From assembly GCA_963920525.1 (NCBI GenBank), contig OY986438.1, forward strand, positions 52,649,753 through 52,713,752: a stretch of 64,000 nt of DNA, in the 5' to 3' direction. The notes beneath the pieces are model-generated. The model was given only the letters and a program-made list of their open reading frames with translations. It was not told where the DNA came from and searched no databases. Positions within the stretch are counted from its first letter, which is position 1. Every line of letters starts with the position of its first letter. Of the stretch, positions 45,346-56,560 are shown in pieces. Position numbers and translations under genes: made by a program. Source of the stretch: Dichetophora obliterata (taxonomy: Eukaryota; Arthropoda; Insecta; Diptera; Sciomyzidae).

Positions 45346-45831
45346 AGTTAAAGCTAGCACTTGCTGGTAACTTAAAAAGATAATCTTAACAAAAATTATT
45401 ATAAATAACATTTAATGCTTTTCATATCAAAGTATACTTCTAATCATATTTCTTTGTTTATAACTTTAATCATATTTCATTGTTAATGACTGATTCATGG
45501 GAATATTGATCTGATGATGTTTATGATCAAATTTCTTTATATGATAAATTCTTAAAAGTATCTAAGTGGGAAGGTCCAAATACGTTAATAAATAATATGT
45601 AATACATAAGTTTATGTTAAGATGTAAATAAGGAAATTAATGTATAAAAAAAGTATGAACTTAGAATACTTCTTCAGTTCAGTTCAGTTTCAGTTCTAGT
45701 TCCAGTTTCATTGCAGTTCAGTGCAGTTCAGTTTCAGTTGCAATTTAGATTATAAGATATTTTTGATTGTTAAGTTTTTATGAATTAAATAAAGATTTTT
45801 TTTAACAAAACTTAACGTCAAAAATTTAATT
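45346..45831 (+). repeat. 3' LTR of gypsy element 3
   Basis: About 486 bp, matches 34656-35140 with scattered substitutions and small indels, densest in the first 60 bp. Confidence 0.88.
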
Positions 45832-45835
45832 TGCG

Positions 45836-46620
45836 ACTTGTCGACTTGCAGTTTTAGGTTGGCTTGGCTCAAACGATTTAGTTCTTTGTCTATTGCTTCC
45901 AAATGTTCTTCAATGCTGGTAGAAAAAAATCAGAACGTCGTCTAAGTAAACTAAACAGATTCAACCGATTTTATTCTTTCAATACATTGTTAATCAGTCG
46001 TTGAAAAGTAGCTTTCGCATTCCGAAGGCCAAATGGCATACGTAAAAATTCATAATGACCAGTGCCTGTCGAAAAAGCGGTTTTTGCAATATCATCGGGA
46101 TGCACTTCTATCTGGTGGAACCCTTTACCCAAATCCAGAGTCGAAAAATATTGACATTTTCCTAGCTTATCGAAAATGTCATCAATGTTTGGCATGGGAA
46201 AGCTATCTTCGATAGTTATATCGTTTAATTTTCGATAATCACTTACTATGCGCCAATTTTGTTTGTTGGAAGAATCTAGTTTTTTGGGAACAATTTATAT
46301 TGGACTATTATAAGGACTATTGGAATGTCTAATTATATTTTTCTTTAACATATTTTCAATCTGGCTATTTACTTCTGCTTTATGCACCTCAGGATATCTA
46401 TATAATTTTGAGTGTACTGGCATGTCATGCTTCGTTGTAATTCTATGCTTTATTTCGTTAGTGAAACTTAGATTATCTTTTTTGTCGTAAAAGACATGTT
46501 TATATTTTTTAATAATTTTGAGTAGTTTTTCCTTTTCGTAATCTTGAAGATTATCCGTGCGAATGTGGGATAAAATATTAGATTTCTCAACTTTGCAATT
46601 AAAGACATAACTTTCTTAAT
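45836..46620 (-). pseudogene. RT proximal part of gypsy element 2
   Basis: Minus-strand blocks are [43 protein letters not shown] and the frame 46195-45971 ([39 protein letters not shown]). A stop after NNVLKE and a shift before the YLDD box (near 45930-45950, VYLDDVLIF) break it. The block ends at the right LTR of element 3. Confidence 0.85.
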
Positions 46621-46644
46621 AAGCTAATTCGTTAATTCTTCTTT

Positions 46645-46989
46645 TTAAGATAAAAATATGGTTATTACAGTATTACCGCTAATTAATTGTCTATTAGGTA
46701 AATCAATTGAGCAATTTAAATCTTGCAAAATGTTATTACCTATTAGTCCATCAAAGTTCTCATTGAACGCGTATTCTAAGAATTCACAATGATAATTATC
46801 TAAATTAAATTCTCTAAATATTGGAAATTTACAAAGTTTTGTTATTGATATTTTTGTGCTTAAAGCTTTTGCTATTACGTTTACATTTCGTTTCCATTTT
46901 GGGTGACATATATTTGGGTTGATTATACTGAATTCAGCTCCAGTATCGATTATAAATTTCAATTTTTTTATAGGATTATTTATTATCAC
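46645..46989 (-). pseudogene. Protease of gypsy element 2
   Basis: 114 codons with FIIDTGAEFSIINP, the retroviral-type aspartic protease site, and later FNENFDGLIGNNIL (flap/dimer region). It ends in a stop before the RT. Order and spacing fit gypsy Pol. Confidence 0.8.
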
Positions 46990-47015
46990 GTATGGTAGTT
47001 ATCGGAAAATTTACA

Positions 47016-47991
47016 TTAGAATTTCCTATTTCCATTTGCTCGTCTTGTTGGCAAGCATTACTAAAATTATGTGGATTTTTATTTCTCCAAGTTAGCTGTA
47101 TTACTTGGTAAGAATTAATTCCCTTATTATATTGTTGATTATTTCCGTTCGTGGCTTTCGAGTAATTTGATCTTCTAGTCTGACCTGTAAAGCTTCAGCT
47201 ACTCATATTATTATTAAATTGATTAAAATTTGTATTGGAAAGTAGTTGGCTTTGGTTAGGTGCATTTTGTTGGGCATCAAAATTATAATTTGGTCTATTA
47301 TTACTGTCATTAAAACTAAATGGTTTCCTTGAAAAAAGTTATTTGGTTTACTGTTATTACTACTAAAATTAGTTCTTATATTTATATTCAAATATTCTCT
47401 TTGTGCCGGTCCATACTGCAGGCAGTGGTGATGTCTGGCATCTAATATTATTTTAAACGCATCTTCTAATGTTTTAGGATCTCTTGCAAATACCATAGTG
47501 CGTGTTGGTTCGGGAAGATGGTCTTTTAAGTGAAATTGTATTTACTTCTTCAGTCGAGTAAGTATTGCCTACATGGGTTAAATTTCTATTAGGAATTCTT
47601 TTCCTAAGTTTGTTTATTTTAAAATAGTAATTTTCTATAGTTCCCTGTAATCTACAAGCTTTTAAATCATCCATCAAGTAATTACTACTATATTTTTCGC
47701 CGAAGTTTTTTGTCAATATATCTTTTAAAATATCCCATGTTGTTACGTTAGAGTATCTGTGAATTGCTTCCCTAGTTTTGCCAACACATTTGTTCTTTAC
47801 ATAACAAAAAGTATATTTCTTATATTATTATCGAACTCTAAAATAGATGGAAGGATGTTTTCAACTTGATTTATATAATCTGGTAGCTCGTTAGGATCAT
47901 TGCCATCAAACCACTCAATATTTTTAATGCAGGTTAGGACTAGGTTAAATCTACTTATTTCTAATGCATCCGTAGTGGAAAATATATTCAA
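47016..47991 (-). pseudogene. gag: Gag of gypsy element 2, several frameshifts
   Basis: Starts ATG 47991. Pieces in different frames: FDGNDPNELPDYINQVENIL (47991-47797), then a KNFGEKYSSNYLMDDLKACRL block (47716-47474), then FARDPKTLEDAFKIILDARHH (47496-47203) with an Asn-rich C-terminus. These are Ty3/gypsy Gag features. No zinc knuckle was seen. Confidence 0.75.
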
Positions 47992-47999
47992 GTTTTAAG

Positions 48000-48894
48000 A
48001 AAATGTGTGTGAAATAGAAAGAAAAAAGTTGTTCTAAAAAATAAATAAGATTTTGTGATAGTTATAGTAAGCTTTTAATATTAATAAATAATAAAAAAAA
48101 GAAATACTTATGTATTGGTATGTATGTTATTGATTTATTGTTGTTGCCGCTCCCACTGGTACGTATTTGTTACAGCAAAACTCGTTACTGGACTCCCTGG
48201 AATATTGTTGTAGTTTCAAAGAGTATACTCCAAGCTGTGTAGTTGTTGCTTAGCTCCAATTAATTGTTAATAATTTTGTTCTTAGTTTAAATTTTGTTTT
48301 GTAGTGTTATTTTAGTTTCTCTTCAGAGAAGATCAAGATAAATAAGTGGAATAAGTTTGACGATAATTTGCACTCATAGACTCATTTTAATTATTGTTGT
48401 ACATATTTGTTTTTTTTTTTTAAAGATTTTGTTTTTCGGCAATGAGAATTTTTCAGTTCTTTTTGTTATATTCTTTTTGGTTTCTATTTCACCTTCATAG
48501 AGGTCATAAGCACAATTCATGACTAAGTTGTTCGATGTTTGCTAATGTACATACGATGACTTTGGTAGAGGTCGTTTACAAGTATTTATTTTAATTCAAT
48601 TAAATTTCACAATTTTACTTTTATTTATTTATTTATTGGTTTTTTTATTATTTAATCTCTTTGTGTGCTTTTTTTCATAAATATTTGATTTTATTTTTAC
48701 ACTGACCTTGCTAGAGGTCGAAGTCACTTCTTCTCAGTTACATATATAAGTATTAGAAGACACTAATTTCACATTTTTTAATTTCTTTTTCAGCAACTAT
48801 TAAATTGTTTTACTCAATGTTTTACTGACACTATGTTTAAATTTAAACTTTTCAATAACAAATATTTAATTCTGCTTAAATATGTTTTTTGTTT
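48000..48894 (-). other. Leader of gypsy element 2
   Basis: About 900 bp of AT-rich sequence. The motif TAGAGGTC occurs three times (about 48498, 48566, 48711) at spacings of roughly 70 and 145 bp, possibly a repeated binding site or chance. Confidence 0.45.
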
Positions 48895-48907
48895 ATCCTC
48901 GTCGCCA
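48895..48907 (-). other. Primer-binding site, tRNA-Ser(GCT)
   Basis: On the element strand TGGCGACGAGGAT, complementary to the 3' end of Drosophila tRNA-Ser(GCT) plus CCA as remembered, 13 nt, adjacent to the LTR. Confidence 0.7.
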
Positions 48908-49159
48908 TTTACGTTCTTAAAGAAACCAAACGCAGTCTTCAACGTCTTGGAAAGAACTCCTCACATTTATTTAATTTTAATTCCACTTAACATATCGTCA
49001 GCTTACTCCTAATTTCTCTTACTAATACTCTTGTTCTAATTTCTCTTATTTCTAGTTCATATCAATATATGTATAGTTAATTGTTTATAATTTATAATAT
49101 ATATATAAAGTAGTTTGTAAATATGTATGTTAATATGTACATAGGTTACTTATATTACT
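48908..49159 (-). repeat. 5' LTR of gypsy element 2
   Basis: About 252 bp, partner of the interrupted LTR at 29821-32326. It is uninterrupted, so it gives the pre-insertion sequence for the TIR element. ATAT follows (49160-49163). Confidence 0.85.
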
Positions 49160-49163
49160 ATAT

Positions 49164-49656
49164 TAGAGTGAAATGAATTTTTTACCTCACTGCATCCTTC
49201 GTTTTTTTCATTGTCATATTTGTTTTCACTGAAATATTTTTTTTTTAATCTACAATCGAAAATTTGATGTTCCAATTTTTTTTATCCAAACCTCTTAATT
49301 AAGCAATAATAAGCAACCTGTCATAAGTTCCCTATGGTTCCATGTACGCGTTAGAAAATATTCGGATTCAAAGTTCACCGAAATCGGGCATTTGCCAATT
49401 TTGGCTTAATTAAGGCCAACGCCATTGATAAGAGGGTGTTAGGGGTGTTCGGGGTATTTAACCCCCTTTCCGCTTTAGCAATCCAGAATATTTTAATATA
49501 TTGAATATAAAAATACAGATATTCCAAATTATTCAATTTTTCTAAAACATGAATATAAATTGAAAATTGTATATGAGTAGTAGACTTGCCAAGAATTCGT
49601 ATGAAAAGTTTAAATGTTTCGAAAATGAAAACTATGACTAATTAAAAACGTGACGT
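49164..49656. other. Intergenic stretch, nothing recognised
   Basis: AT-rich right flank of element 2 with a short GC-richer piece near 49390-49480. No frame or repeat could be supported. Confidence 0.5.
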
Positions 49657-50522
49657 TTGGGATATAAAAACAGACAAGTATTAATCTGAGTTCGATAGGA
49701 GTACGCAGAGTGACCGCGAGCTTATCGTTTTTTTTTTTAAATTAAAAAACATTAGAAAATTTTTTGACTTTTTACATATTTCTCGATTTATTGCACACTA
49801 GTAGGCCACTGTTGTCCGCGGCTTCGCCAGGGACGTATTTTATTAATCTCCTTAGCGCCTTAAGAACGGGACAATTTTTCACTCACGCGCCAACTTTTAC
49901 CTAATTTTGACCATAAATTTGTAACTTTAAATTTTTACTTCAATTTTATATAATAGTATAGATAAAGATATAGATATAATCTAATCTTGTGCAGTAAAAG
50001 TGGTATTCACTTCGAGTTTTATTTAATTGTTCTTAAAAGTTAACCCTAAAATATAAAAATCGGATTAAATTAACCAGAGCTGTGATATTTTACACTTCGA
50101 AAAATAATTAATACTTTTCTTGTTATAATAAAAAATATCTTAAAAATTCAAATTTAAAAAGATTGCAATGAAATGTTGTTGAAGTGTTTTCTGAAACAAC
50201 ACTTAATATATAAACAACAAAAATTCAAATTAAATTTTTTGGAAAATTAAAATATCAAAACTCTGGTCATTTTTATCCGATTTTTATGTTTTATATCTCA
50301 TTTTTAGGAACAATTAAATAACAATTAAATAATAAAAACAAGGTGCGTACCAGTTTTTTGCGTAAAATTAGGTATAATGTGAAAAAAATCAAGAAATATG
50401 TAAAAAGCCAAAACTTTTTCCAATGTTTTTCAATTTCAAACAAAACGATCAACACGCGGTCACTCGGCGTACTTTTATCAAACTCATAATAACACAAGTT
50501 GGTTTTTATCCCAAACGGCATG
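49657..50522. mobile_element. Foldback element with diverged long arms
   Basis: The left side (GTTTGGGATATAAAAAC … GAGTGACCGCG … TTTTTACATATTTCTCGATTT … TTTAATTGTTC … AAAAATCGGAT) recurs inverted on the right to GGTTTTTATCCCAAACGGC. The left arm is longer because of an insertion at about 49798-49900 that contains GTTGTCCGCGGCTTCGCC. No transposase. Confidence 0.7.
49810..49860 (+). repeat. Short repeat GTTGTCCGCGGCTTCGC, copy 1
   Basis: GTTGTCCGCGGCTTCGC … ATTAATCTCCTTA is nearly repeated at 53708-53757 (GTTGTCCGCGGCTTCGC … ATCAATCTCCTTA). A dispersed GC-rich motif in AT-rich DNA. Confidence 0.5.
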
Positions 50523-52244
50523 TTTTTAACTAATCACATATTTGATTTTCGGAAAATTCTTGAAAGAGGCCAGTTTAATGAGTAGTATAGTTAGATATTA
50601 AGATAAATATAGTACATATAAATATTATACTTTATTTTTTGCCTTTGTATTGTTGCCAACGTACTAAAGTTTGCCGAACGTATGCATATTAATTGAACAA
50701 AATTATTCTTAACCAGGCTGTGAAATAAAAATGATAATAACCGTTATTAACTTAACGTAAAAGTGCATTTCATTGGCTCATTTGTCAGTTGCATGATTTT
50801 TTGAGCTATGTCTGATTATCGTCAAGTGCTTATCATAAATTTTAACCTCAAATTCTAGCGGTGACACTTCGTCTCAAGCAAACCAATTAATGTGCGCATT
50901 AACGAGTCCAGGATATTTGGTTGCAATCCATTTAATATATAAAATATTTACCTTTACGTCAAATCTGACAATATAGTTGCAAAAAATTGATAAAGATCTA
51001 AAAGAATGATGCAAACATATAAATATTTTAGTCGAAACTTTGGAAAATTTTCAGAAGAACGATAAAGACGCACGAAGAACGATAAAGATATATTTAATAA
51101 AACTGAGATATGCTTTTATTAACTTGAATTAATTAGACGGTAGAAACAGCAGAGGATTTTTATCGAATTAATCTTTGCATTTTTTTTTTGTATATCAGTT
51201 TTTTTAATCAAATGAAATTCCGATTTCCAAATCATTTTCAAATAATTTAAAATTTTGAAAAAATAAATTCATCAAAAATAAATAAGTTAAATATTAAATC
51301 TTTTCAAACTGCTTTAAGGGTCTTATATAAAAAAAAAATAGATATAGAAAAGCTAGGAACCGAACTTGAGTTAAGAAAACTCAATGGACCAACAATAGAA
51401 ATAAATGGACCAACTGTTCAAGAAAGTTGCAGAACAGCTCTTGAAACACTTAAATTATTATGAGGCGACAAATGTAACTGTCAGAAATGGATGTTATCAC
51501 AGTTTTACAAAATTGTGGAAATAGTTGTTACTTCGCCTTGTAAACGGTCCTTTTGCATGGTTAAGTTTTTGAAAAATTGGATTCGAAATGCCACTGGAAC
51601 GAACGCCTTACTGCTTTAGTGCTATTAAATACTCATAAGGATATTTTTGGGAGCGATTAAAATGTTATCCACAAATTGGCTTTGCACTCTACACAATTAG
51701 CTTCGTTCCTACAACTATGTATAAATATTTTTTATTTTTAAAATATCTGTTTAAGTTGTTTTACTTAACTAAATACTTGTCGTCCTGCTCCAAACCGAGC
51801 TATTGAATCAATATTGTATGTTTAGAATTAAAATAAATAAAATGTCATTAACTCTTTTTCCTTCCAATGTTGAAATCGGCAAAGAAATTTGGAAAGGCCT
51901 TCAGAAATTCCAATGGAAATGAAAAAATAAACTTTTTTTGATTCAGTAAACCCCCCTTATGAAATACGAGTACCTATCTACGCGTTCATTAAGACGATTG
52001 GATCAAAAAAATTTGGGACGTAAATTTTTCGATATAAGAAAGAAAAAAAGAATTTCAGTGAATATACAAAAAACCTTCTCACAAAGCAAAAAGTTATGTC
52101 GCAGAAAAAAACTGAGTTTTCAGAAATATATCAAACCGATGAAGATTTTTTTGCTTCCATACATTTTGTTCGACTCAATTAACAACAATATCTATATGAT
52201 GCAAGATAAAATGTTCAATATTATTAATACAAAATAATATTCAC
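50523..52244. other. AT-rich intergenic stretch, nothing recognised
   Basis: About 1.7 kb. The frame at 51959-52237 (Lys/Arg-rich) has no recognisable domain and is probably chance. Confidence 0.5.
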
Positions 52245-52659
52245 TGTGTTGAATCCCCCTGGTCTCACTTGCTTTTGATAGCAGCTTATGGCCTTGCGCC
52301 AGCATTGAAAGTGGCTGTTTCTGCACTAGCCTGCATTTAACATTTTAGCAAAACCATCAACCGTTGGCCATTCTCATTAAAAACGTTGATACTCATTTTC
52401 GCTTTTGCACTAGTCGGCTTGCCAAACGAACCAGCAAAGTGCAATTAGAGCATATCTAGCATTCCTGTCATTGTGTCTTTCTCTCTTCCTCTATCTTAAT
52501 GGGTTGCGAAGTGTTCCAAGTGTGTAGGTGCAGGAAGCTTTTTAATCGCAAAAGGGAAAATATTATAATAACCAACGCGAAGCCAGCGAATGCATTTCAC
52601 AACACATCCTTGTGCACTCCCAAGGACGCAGTCATGTGCACACGCATTGGCGTGCCTTC

Positions 52660-52774
52660 TGGTCTCAGTGCATCTAAGTATTTGTGTAGAGAAGCTTAAA
52701 TTTACAGGCTTCTGAAGACCCTCTACAACGAACGTTGCAATGAGTAACGTCAACGAGCTGCCACTGCAACGCCT
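52660..52774 (+). other. Candidate host first coding exon (weak)
   Basis: Within a locally GC-richer stretch (about 52250-52780), ATG 52740 opens a short frame (M-S-N-V-N-E-L-P-L-Q-R) with Drosophila-like codon choice. It runs into a good donor, CCTGTAAGT (GT at about 52775). An acceptor-like TTTACAG lies at about 52701-52707. No downstream exon was identified, so it may be chance. Confidence 0.3.
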
Positions 52775-52789
52775 GTAAGTGTCATTATC

Positions 52790-54690
52790 GTGGTAATTAT
52801 AAACATGAAGATGAGTTCATTCTTATTTTGTCCAAGTCTGGTAGAAACAAAACAGCAAATGGTAAAACAGAAACAAGCTAAAAGACGATTTGTTACTGTT
52901 GACTTTGTACACTGATGTTACAAAAGATACACACATACCCCAAATAAAGCCTAGAGTGTGGGAACAAAACAGTTGGCGAAAAGTTTTAATTATTATAGCA
53001 AATGATTGTAAAATATTAGGGAGTTATTTAAAAGGGAAAAATAACCAGACCCGTAGTGAAACTTTTGAATAAACTGAAGGGTTAAACTATCCTTATTTAG
53101 TCTCAGAAACTTTTCTTCATTAAGTTATTTTTAAAAGACAGTAAATATTTATTATATCATAAATTAATGTTTGCTCTACTGTGACTTTACGCTATTAAAT
53201 ACACAGAAATTCGAAACAACTCTGTACAAGCCATTAACAACTTCATCATCATCATTCTCATCAGCACCAGCGTCATTACCTCCATCATCTTCCACTTAAT
53301 ATGCAACTTGAAGAGATGGAACAAAAGCAGCGGAAGTCCGCAATTAAAGTGTTTAATTATAAGATTCGTGCGAATTACGCCTTCCAAAGAAAAAGTAATG
53401 CTCGGCGGATACATTTTAAATTTTTTTTCGGTATAGTAGCTGGTGTTAAAAGCGATTCAAACAACAGTGCGACAGAAAAACACAAGAAAAATGCGAAGTG
53501 GAATGCAAGCCAGAAATTGAAATGGTGCAATTAAAATTTATTTAATAATTGTTTTTACTTCTTGTAAGAATAAATTTAACTTTTGCTAGTTTTTCGAATT
53601 TAACATTGCTTTTGAAAAATAAACGCCACAGATGTTTTATAATAACATCTTAAGTGTAAAAATCATGTTTCGAGAAATCTTGCTTCAAAGTTTTCATTCG
53701 TCATATAAGTTGTCCGCGGCTTCGCAACTGACGCATTTTTTATCAATCTCCTTAAGGCAGTTGTCCAGTGTGACGTATTCCAAAAATAATTTTTTTACAT
53801 TTTTCGCAATAAATATATCTTAAAAATATAATCTAAAAGTTTCAGACCGAAATTTATAATATTTTTAAAGTCACAGTCAAAAGAAAAGAGAGCGCTACAG
53901 TCTGTATAAAAATGCTGTCAAAGCTTTAAACACGTTTTTCTCACAACAACTATTCAACTTTTCAACTATTTGGCTTAACTGATTTGGATTAAAATTGTAC
54001 ACGTTATTTAAGACACATGCAGCTAATTCTGGAACCTTTAAAATAATTAATTTTTTATTAATTAATTTTCTTTAAACATGTTAAAATTACAAAACGATCG
54101 TCACACTGGGATACTACATTGAGACAATACATGTCAAACGAAATAAAAAACATTTCTGTTTTTGTTTTGTTCTGGAGCGCATAACTTCATTCATATGTAT
54201 CTCACTCAGTGTTGTCTGTATATTTTTATATAATTTTAAAAACACTCATGAAAAAATTTCCTTTTTTTCCCTTTTAAAATTTTAAAATTTATTTAACTTT
54301 ATTTAGGTATACAATTTTAGGAACAAAAGTTAATGAAAGTATTAAAAAACATAACACATGTTCTTAAACATAAACATACAATATTGGATATAACAAAAAG
54401 AATTATAGGCTCTGTTTTAAAAACTCTGTTTTTTCTGTATTATACATAAGTATTAAAAAAATTATATTCGAAACAAATTATTTGAAACTAAGTGAATAAA
54501 AAAAATTTTTTTTTTCTTTAAACATTTTTGTTTAAAATAAAAAACAATACAAATAAAATAGACACAGTTTACTTTTATAAAGCATTTCATCTTCTAAATT
54601 AAAATATTAAAAAATAAATTTATTGTTGTTATTGCCTTCTTCAAACTTACAGCCCTATTCTGGCAACTTGACAATAGTCAACCAGTATTT
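52790..54690. other. AT-rich intergenic stretch, few short repeats
   Basis: Contains a CAT/ATC-rich microsatellite-like run (about 53238-53300) and the second GTTGTCCGCGGCTTCGC copy (53708-53757). The frame at 53301-53534 is not convincing. Confidence 0.5.
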
Positions 54691-54699
54691 TTATTTGGT

Positions 54700-54830
54700 T
54701 CTATTGATTTGTGAGCAGTTAAAGTGGGCGTGAAAAGATTTATATATAAATTGACCGCAACATACCAAGTTTCAAAAACGTGTACTAATCCGGAATTGGC
54801 ATGATTTCAAAAAAGTGGGCGTAAATATAT
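54700..54830. repeat. INE-1/Helitron-like fragment
   Basis: AAAGTGGGCGTGAAAAG and AAAAAGTGGGCGTAAAT occur about 90 bp apart, with AACATACCAAGTTTCAAAAAC between. Related to the blocks at 12040 and 55780. Confidence 0.45.
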
Positions 54831-54839
54831 TTTCAAAGC

Positions 54840-55770
54840 TATTAGATAAATCAAAAAGTAACTTAATCATAAAAGCCATAACTTTTGATTGGAAAAAGAT
54901 ATTGGGGTAAATTTTTCACATAAATTATTTTTGAGACTTGACGTTTTTTTTAAAAAATATAAAAATATCATTATTGAAAAAATTATTTTCGCCAAAAAAA
55001 TCAAAGTTGTTTTGATGACACGAACAGTAAAATAATTTTTGCGCTTAACTGGAAGAATTTTTGCAAATAAATGCTTTGTCATATGAAAAGTAGTCAGATG
55101 TTCAATTTTTACTTGAAACAACTTTACAAAAAAATCAATTTTTGAGTCCTTTTTGAGTTACAAATCAATTATTTGGATCTTTTTTGAAAAAATCATAAAA
55201 AATATATAAACTGACTTAACGGTACAATTCGAACTATTTTTTAGAAGTAATTTTATTGAAAACTTGAACAAAAAAAATTTGAATGATATATGTTTATGAA
55301 CAAAGGAGATATTTGCATCGAAAGACCATTCTTAGGTAACGATGTTTTATGAAAAAGTAGTTGCACTAAAAATTTCTCTAATTTTCAAAAAATGTGAATG
55401 TTTTTAGTGTCAAAATAATAGAAATTTTCTAAAATGAAATTGGCCAGTAGTTTTAACAGTAAAACGTATTAAAATAACTAAATTTACGTTAGTTGAAAAG
55501 GCGAAAAAGGCGAAAAAGGCGAGGTCAAAACAAAGTATGTTAAAATCAAATCTATGATGCATACAATATGTATACATAGTGTGAGGGAAAGTCGAGCCTT
55601 TTCGATTTGCATTAAGTTCATATTTGTACTATAGTGCCCTCTGCCGTTAAGAATAGATCAAAATAAATAGAGCTGAAAGGTTTATTGTATCTGGAAACCT
55701 CTAAATACAAATTTTCGTTCTAACCATAGGAGCGGTTTGGGAGTTTTTGATGTTTTGTAAAAGATTTTTC
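54840..55770. other. AT-rich stretch, nothing recognised
   Basis: Contains a small tandem GCGAAAAAG repeat (about 55500-55522). No gene supported. Confidence 0.5.
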
Positions 55771-55779
55771 CTGCATTTT

Positions 55780-56450
55780 TATTGATTTGTGGGCGGTAAA
55801 AGGGGGTGTCGAAAATTTTTTTCCACCTAAACCATCTCACCCTCAAAACAAATCGACTGCCAAATTTTAAGATTAATTAAGTTTATACCGGGTGCACTTT
55901 GCTTCACTCCACGCTCACCCCCTAAAAAAGGGTTGTAAACATAGTGCGACCACGCCCATTTTTAGTATAGCTGCCAAAAGTAACCATACGAACTGAATTA
56001 TTGTGGTTTATAATTATAATAGCATTGTGGTTTAATTGTGGGCGGTAAAAGGGGGCGTGGAAAACCATTTTGCGCAAAGTTGCCAACAGTAGCTATACAA
56101 ACTAAATTACCAAATTTTCGTCTAATACGACAAACACCGTCTGAAATATAGCATTTTCATTAACTTCACCGACCAAACTTCGGATTAATTTAGTTTTCAC
56201 TCCACGCTTATCCCCTGAAAAAGGGCGTATACACAGTATGACCACGCACAGCTGAGGAAAGTAGCCGTACGAACTAAATTATTAAACTTAAGTCTTTTAC
56301 GACAAAAAAATGTCTGAAATATAGCATTTTCATTGATATGTGGGCGGTAAATTAAAATTTAAGTCTTATACGAATAAAACCGCCTTAAATATAGAGTTTT
56401 TGCATATAGTGGGCGTGAACGGTAGACGTGGAAAATCTTACATAGCCTAG
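55780..56450. repeat. INE-1/Helitron-like repeat block
   Basis: Three to four degenerate units with GTGGGCGGTAAAAGGGGGCG, the (GA)CCACGCCCAT motif and AGCATTTTCATTGAT. The spacing between GGGCGG motifs is irregular, about 70-300 bp. It lies on the left side of the mariner. Confidence 0.6.
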
Positions 56451-56560
56451 CACAATTCATTTAAAATCAAAAATCGTTATGTACCTTTATTCTCTGAATA
56501 GGTTCAGTGGTTCTCGTGTAATTGCGGATCATCCGTACGTGTCACAAAGGCTTTTATATA

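Larger units (their letters stand above)
34656..45831 (+). mobile_element. Gypsy element 3, env-bearing (297/17.6/tom-like), decayed
   Basis: Plus-strand element with LTRs 34656-35140 and 45346-45831, tRNA-Arg primer site, gag, pol in the -1 frame, env and polypurine tract. It sits in the RT of element 2; flanks TGCA and TGCG are a 4-bp duplication with one change. The LTRs differ at many positions (for example AGTTAGCAC versus AGCTAGCAC, and four versus three CAGTT units), so it is older than the ZAM-like copy. A LINE (39895-43313) lies in its integrase. Several stops and a frameshift in a T run make it non-functional. Confidence 0.9.
29821..49159 (-). mobile_element. Decayed Ty3/gypsy element 2, outermost layer of a nested stack
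   Basis: Its LTRs (29821-32326, interrupted, and 48908-49159) share matching sequence and are flanked by ATAT at 29817-29820 and 49160-49163. Polypurine tract, tRNA-Ser primer site, gag, protease, RT, RNase H and integrase remnants follow in normal order on the minus strand. Three insertions interrupt it: a TIR element (29990-32227), a SINE (34271-34574) and gypsy element 3 (34656-45831). Removing them leaves about 5.6 kb. No env was seen. It is dead through many stops and frameshifts. Confidence 0.88.

Noticed and set aside
51959..52237. 92-codon Lys/Arg-rich frame
   Set aside because: No domain, poor codon pattern, AT-rich surroundings.
53220..53300. Conserved coding region suggested by ATG/CAT repeats
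   Set aside because: A trinucleotide-type low-complexity run explains it.
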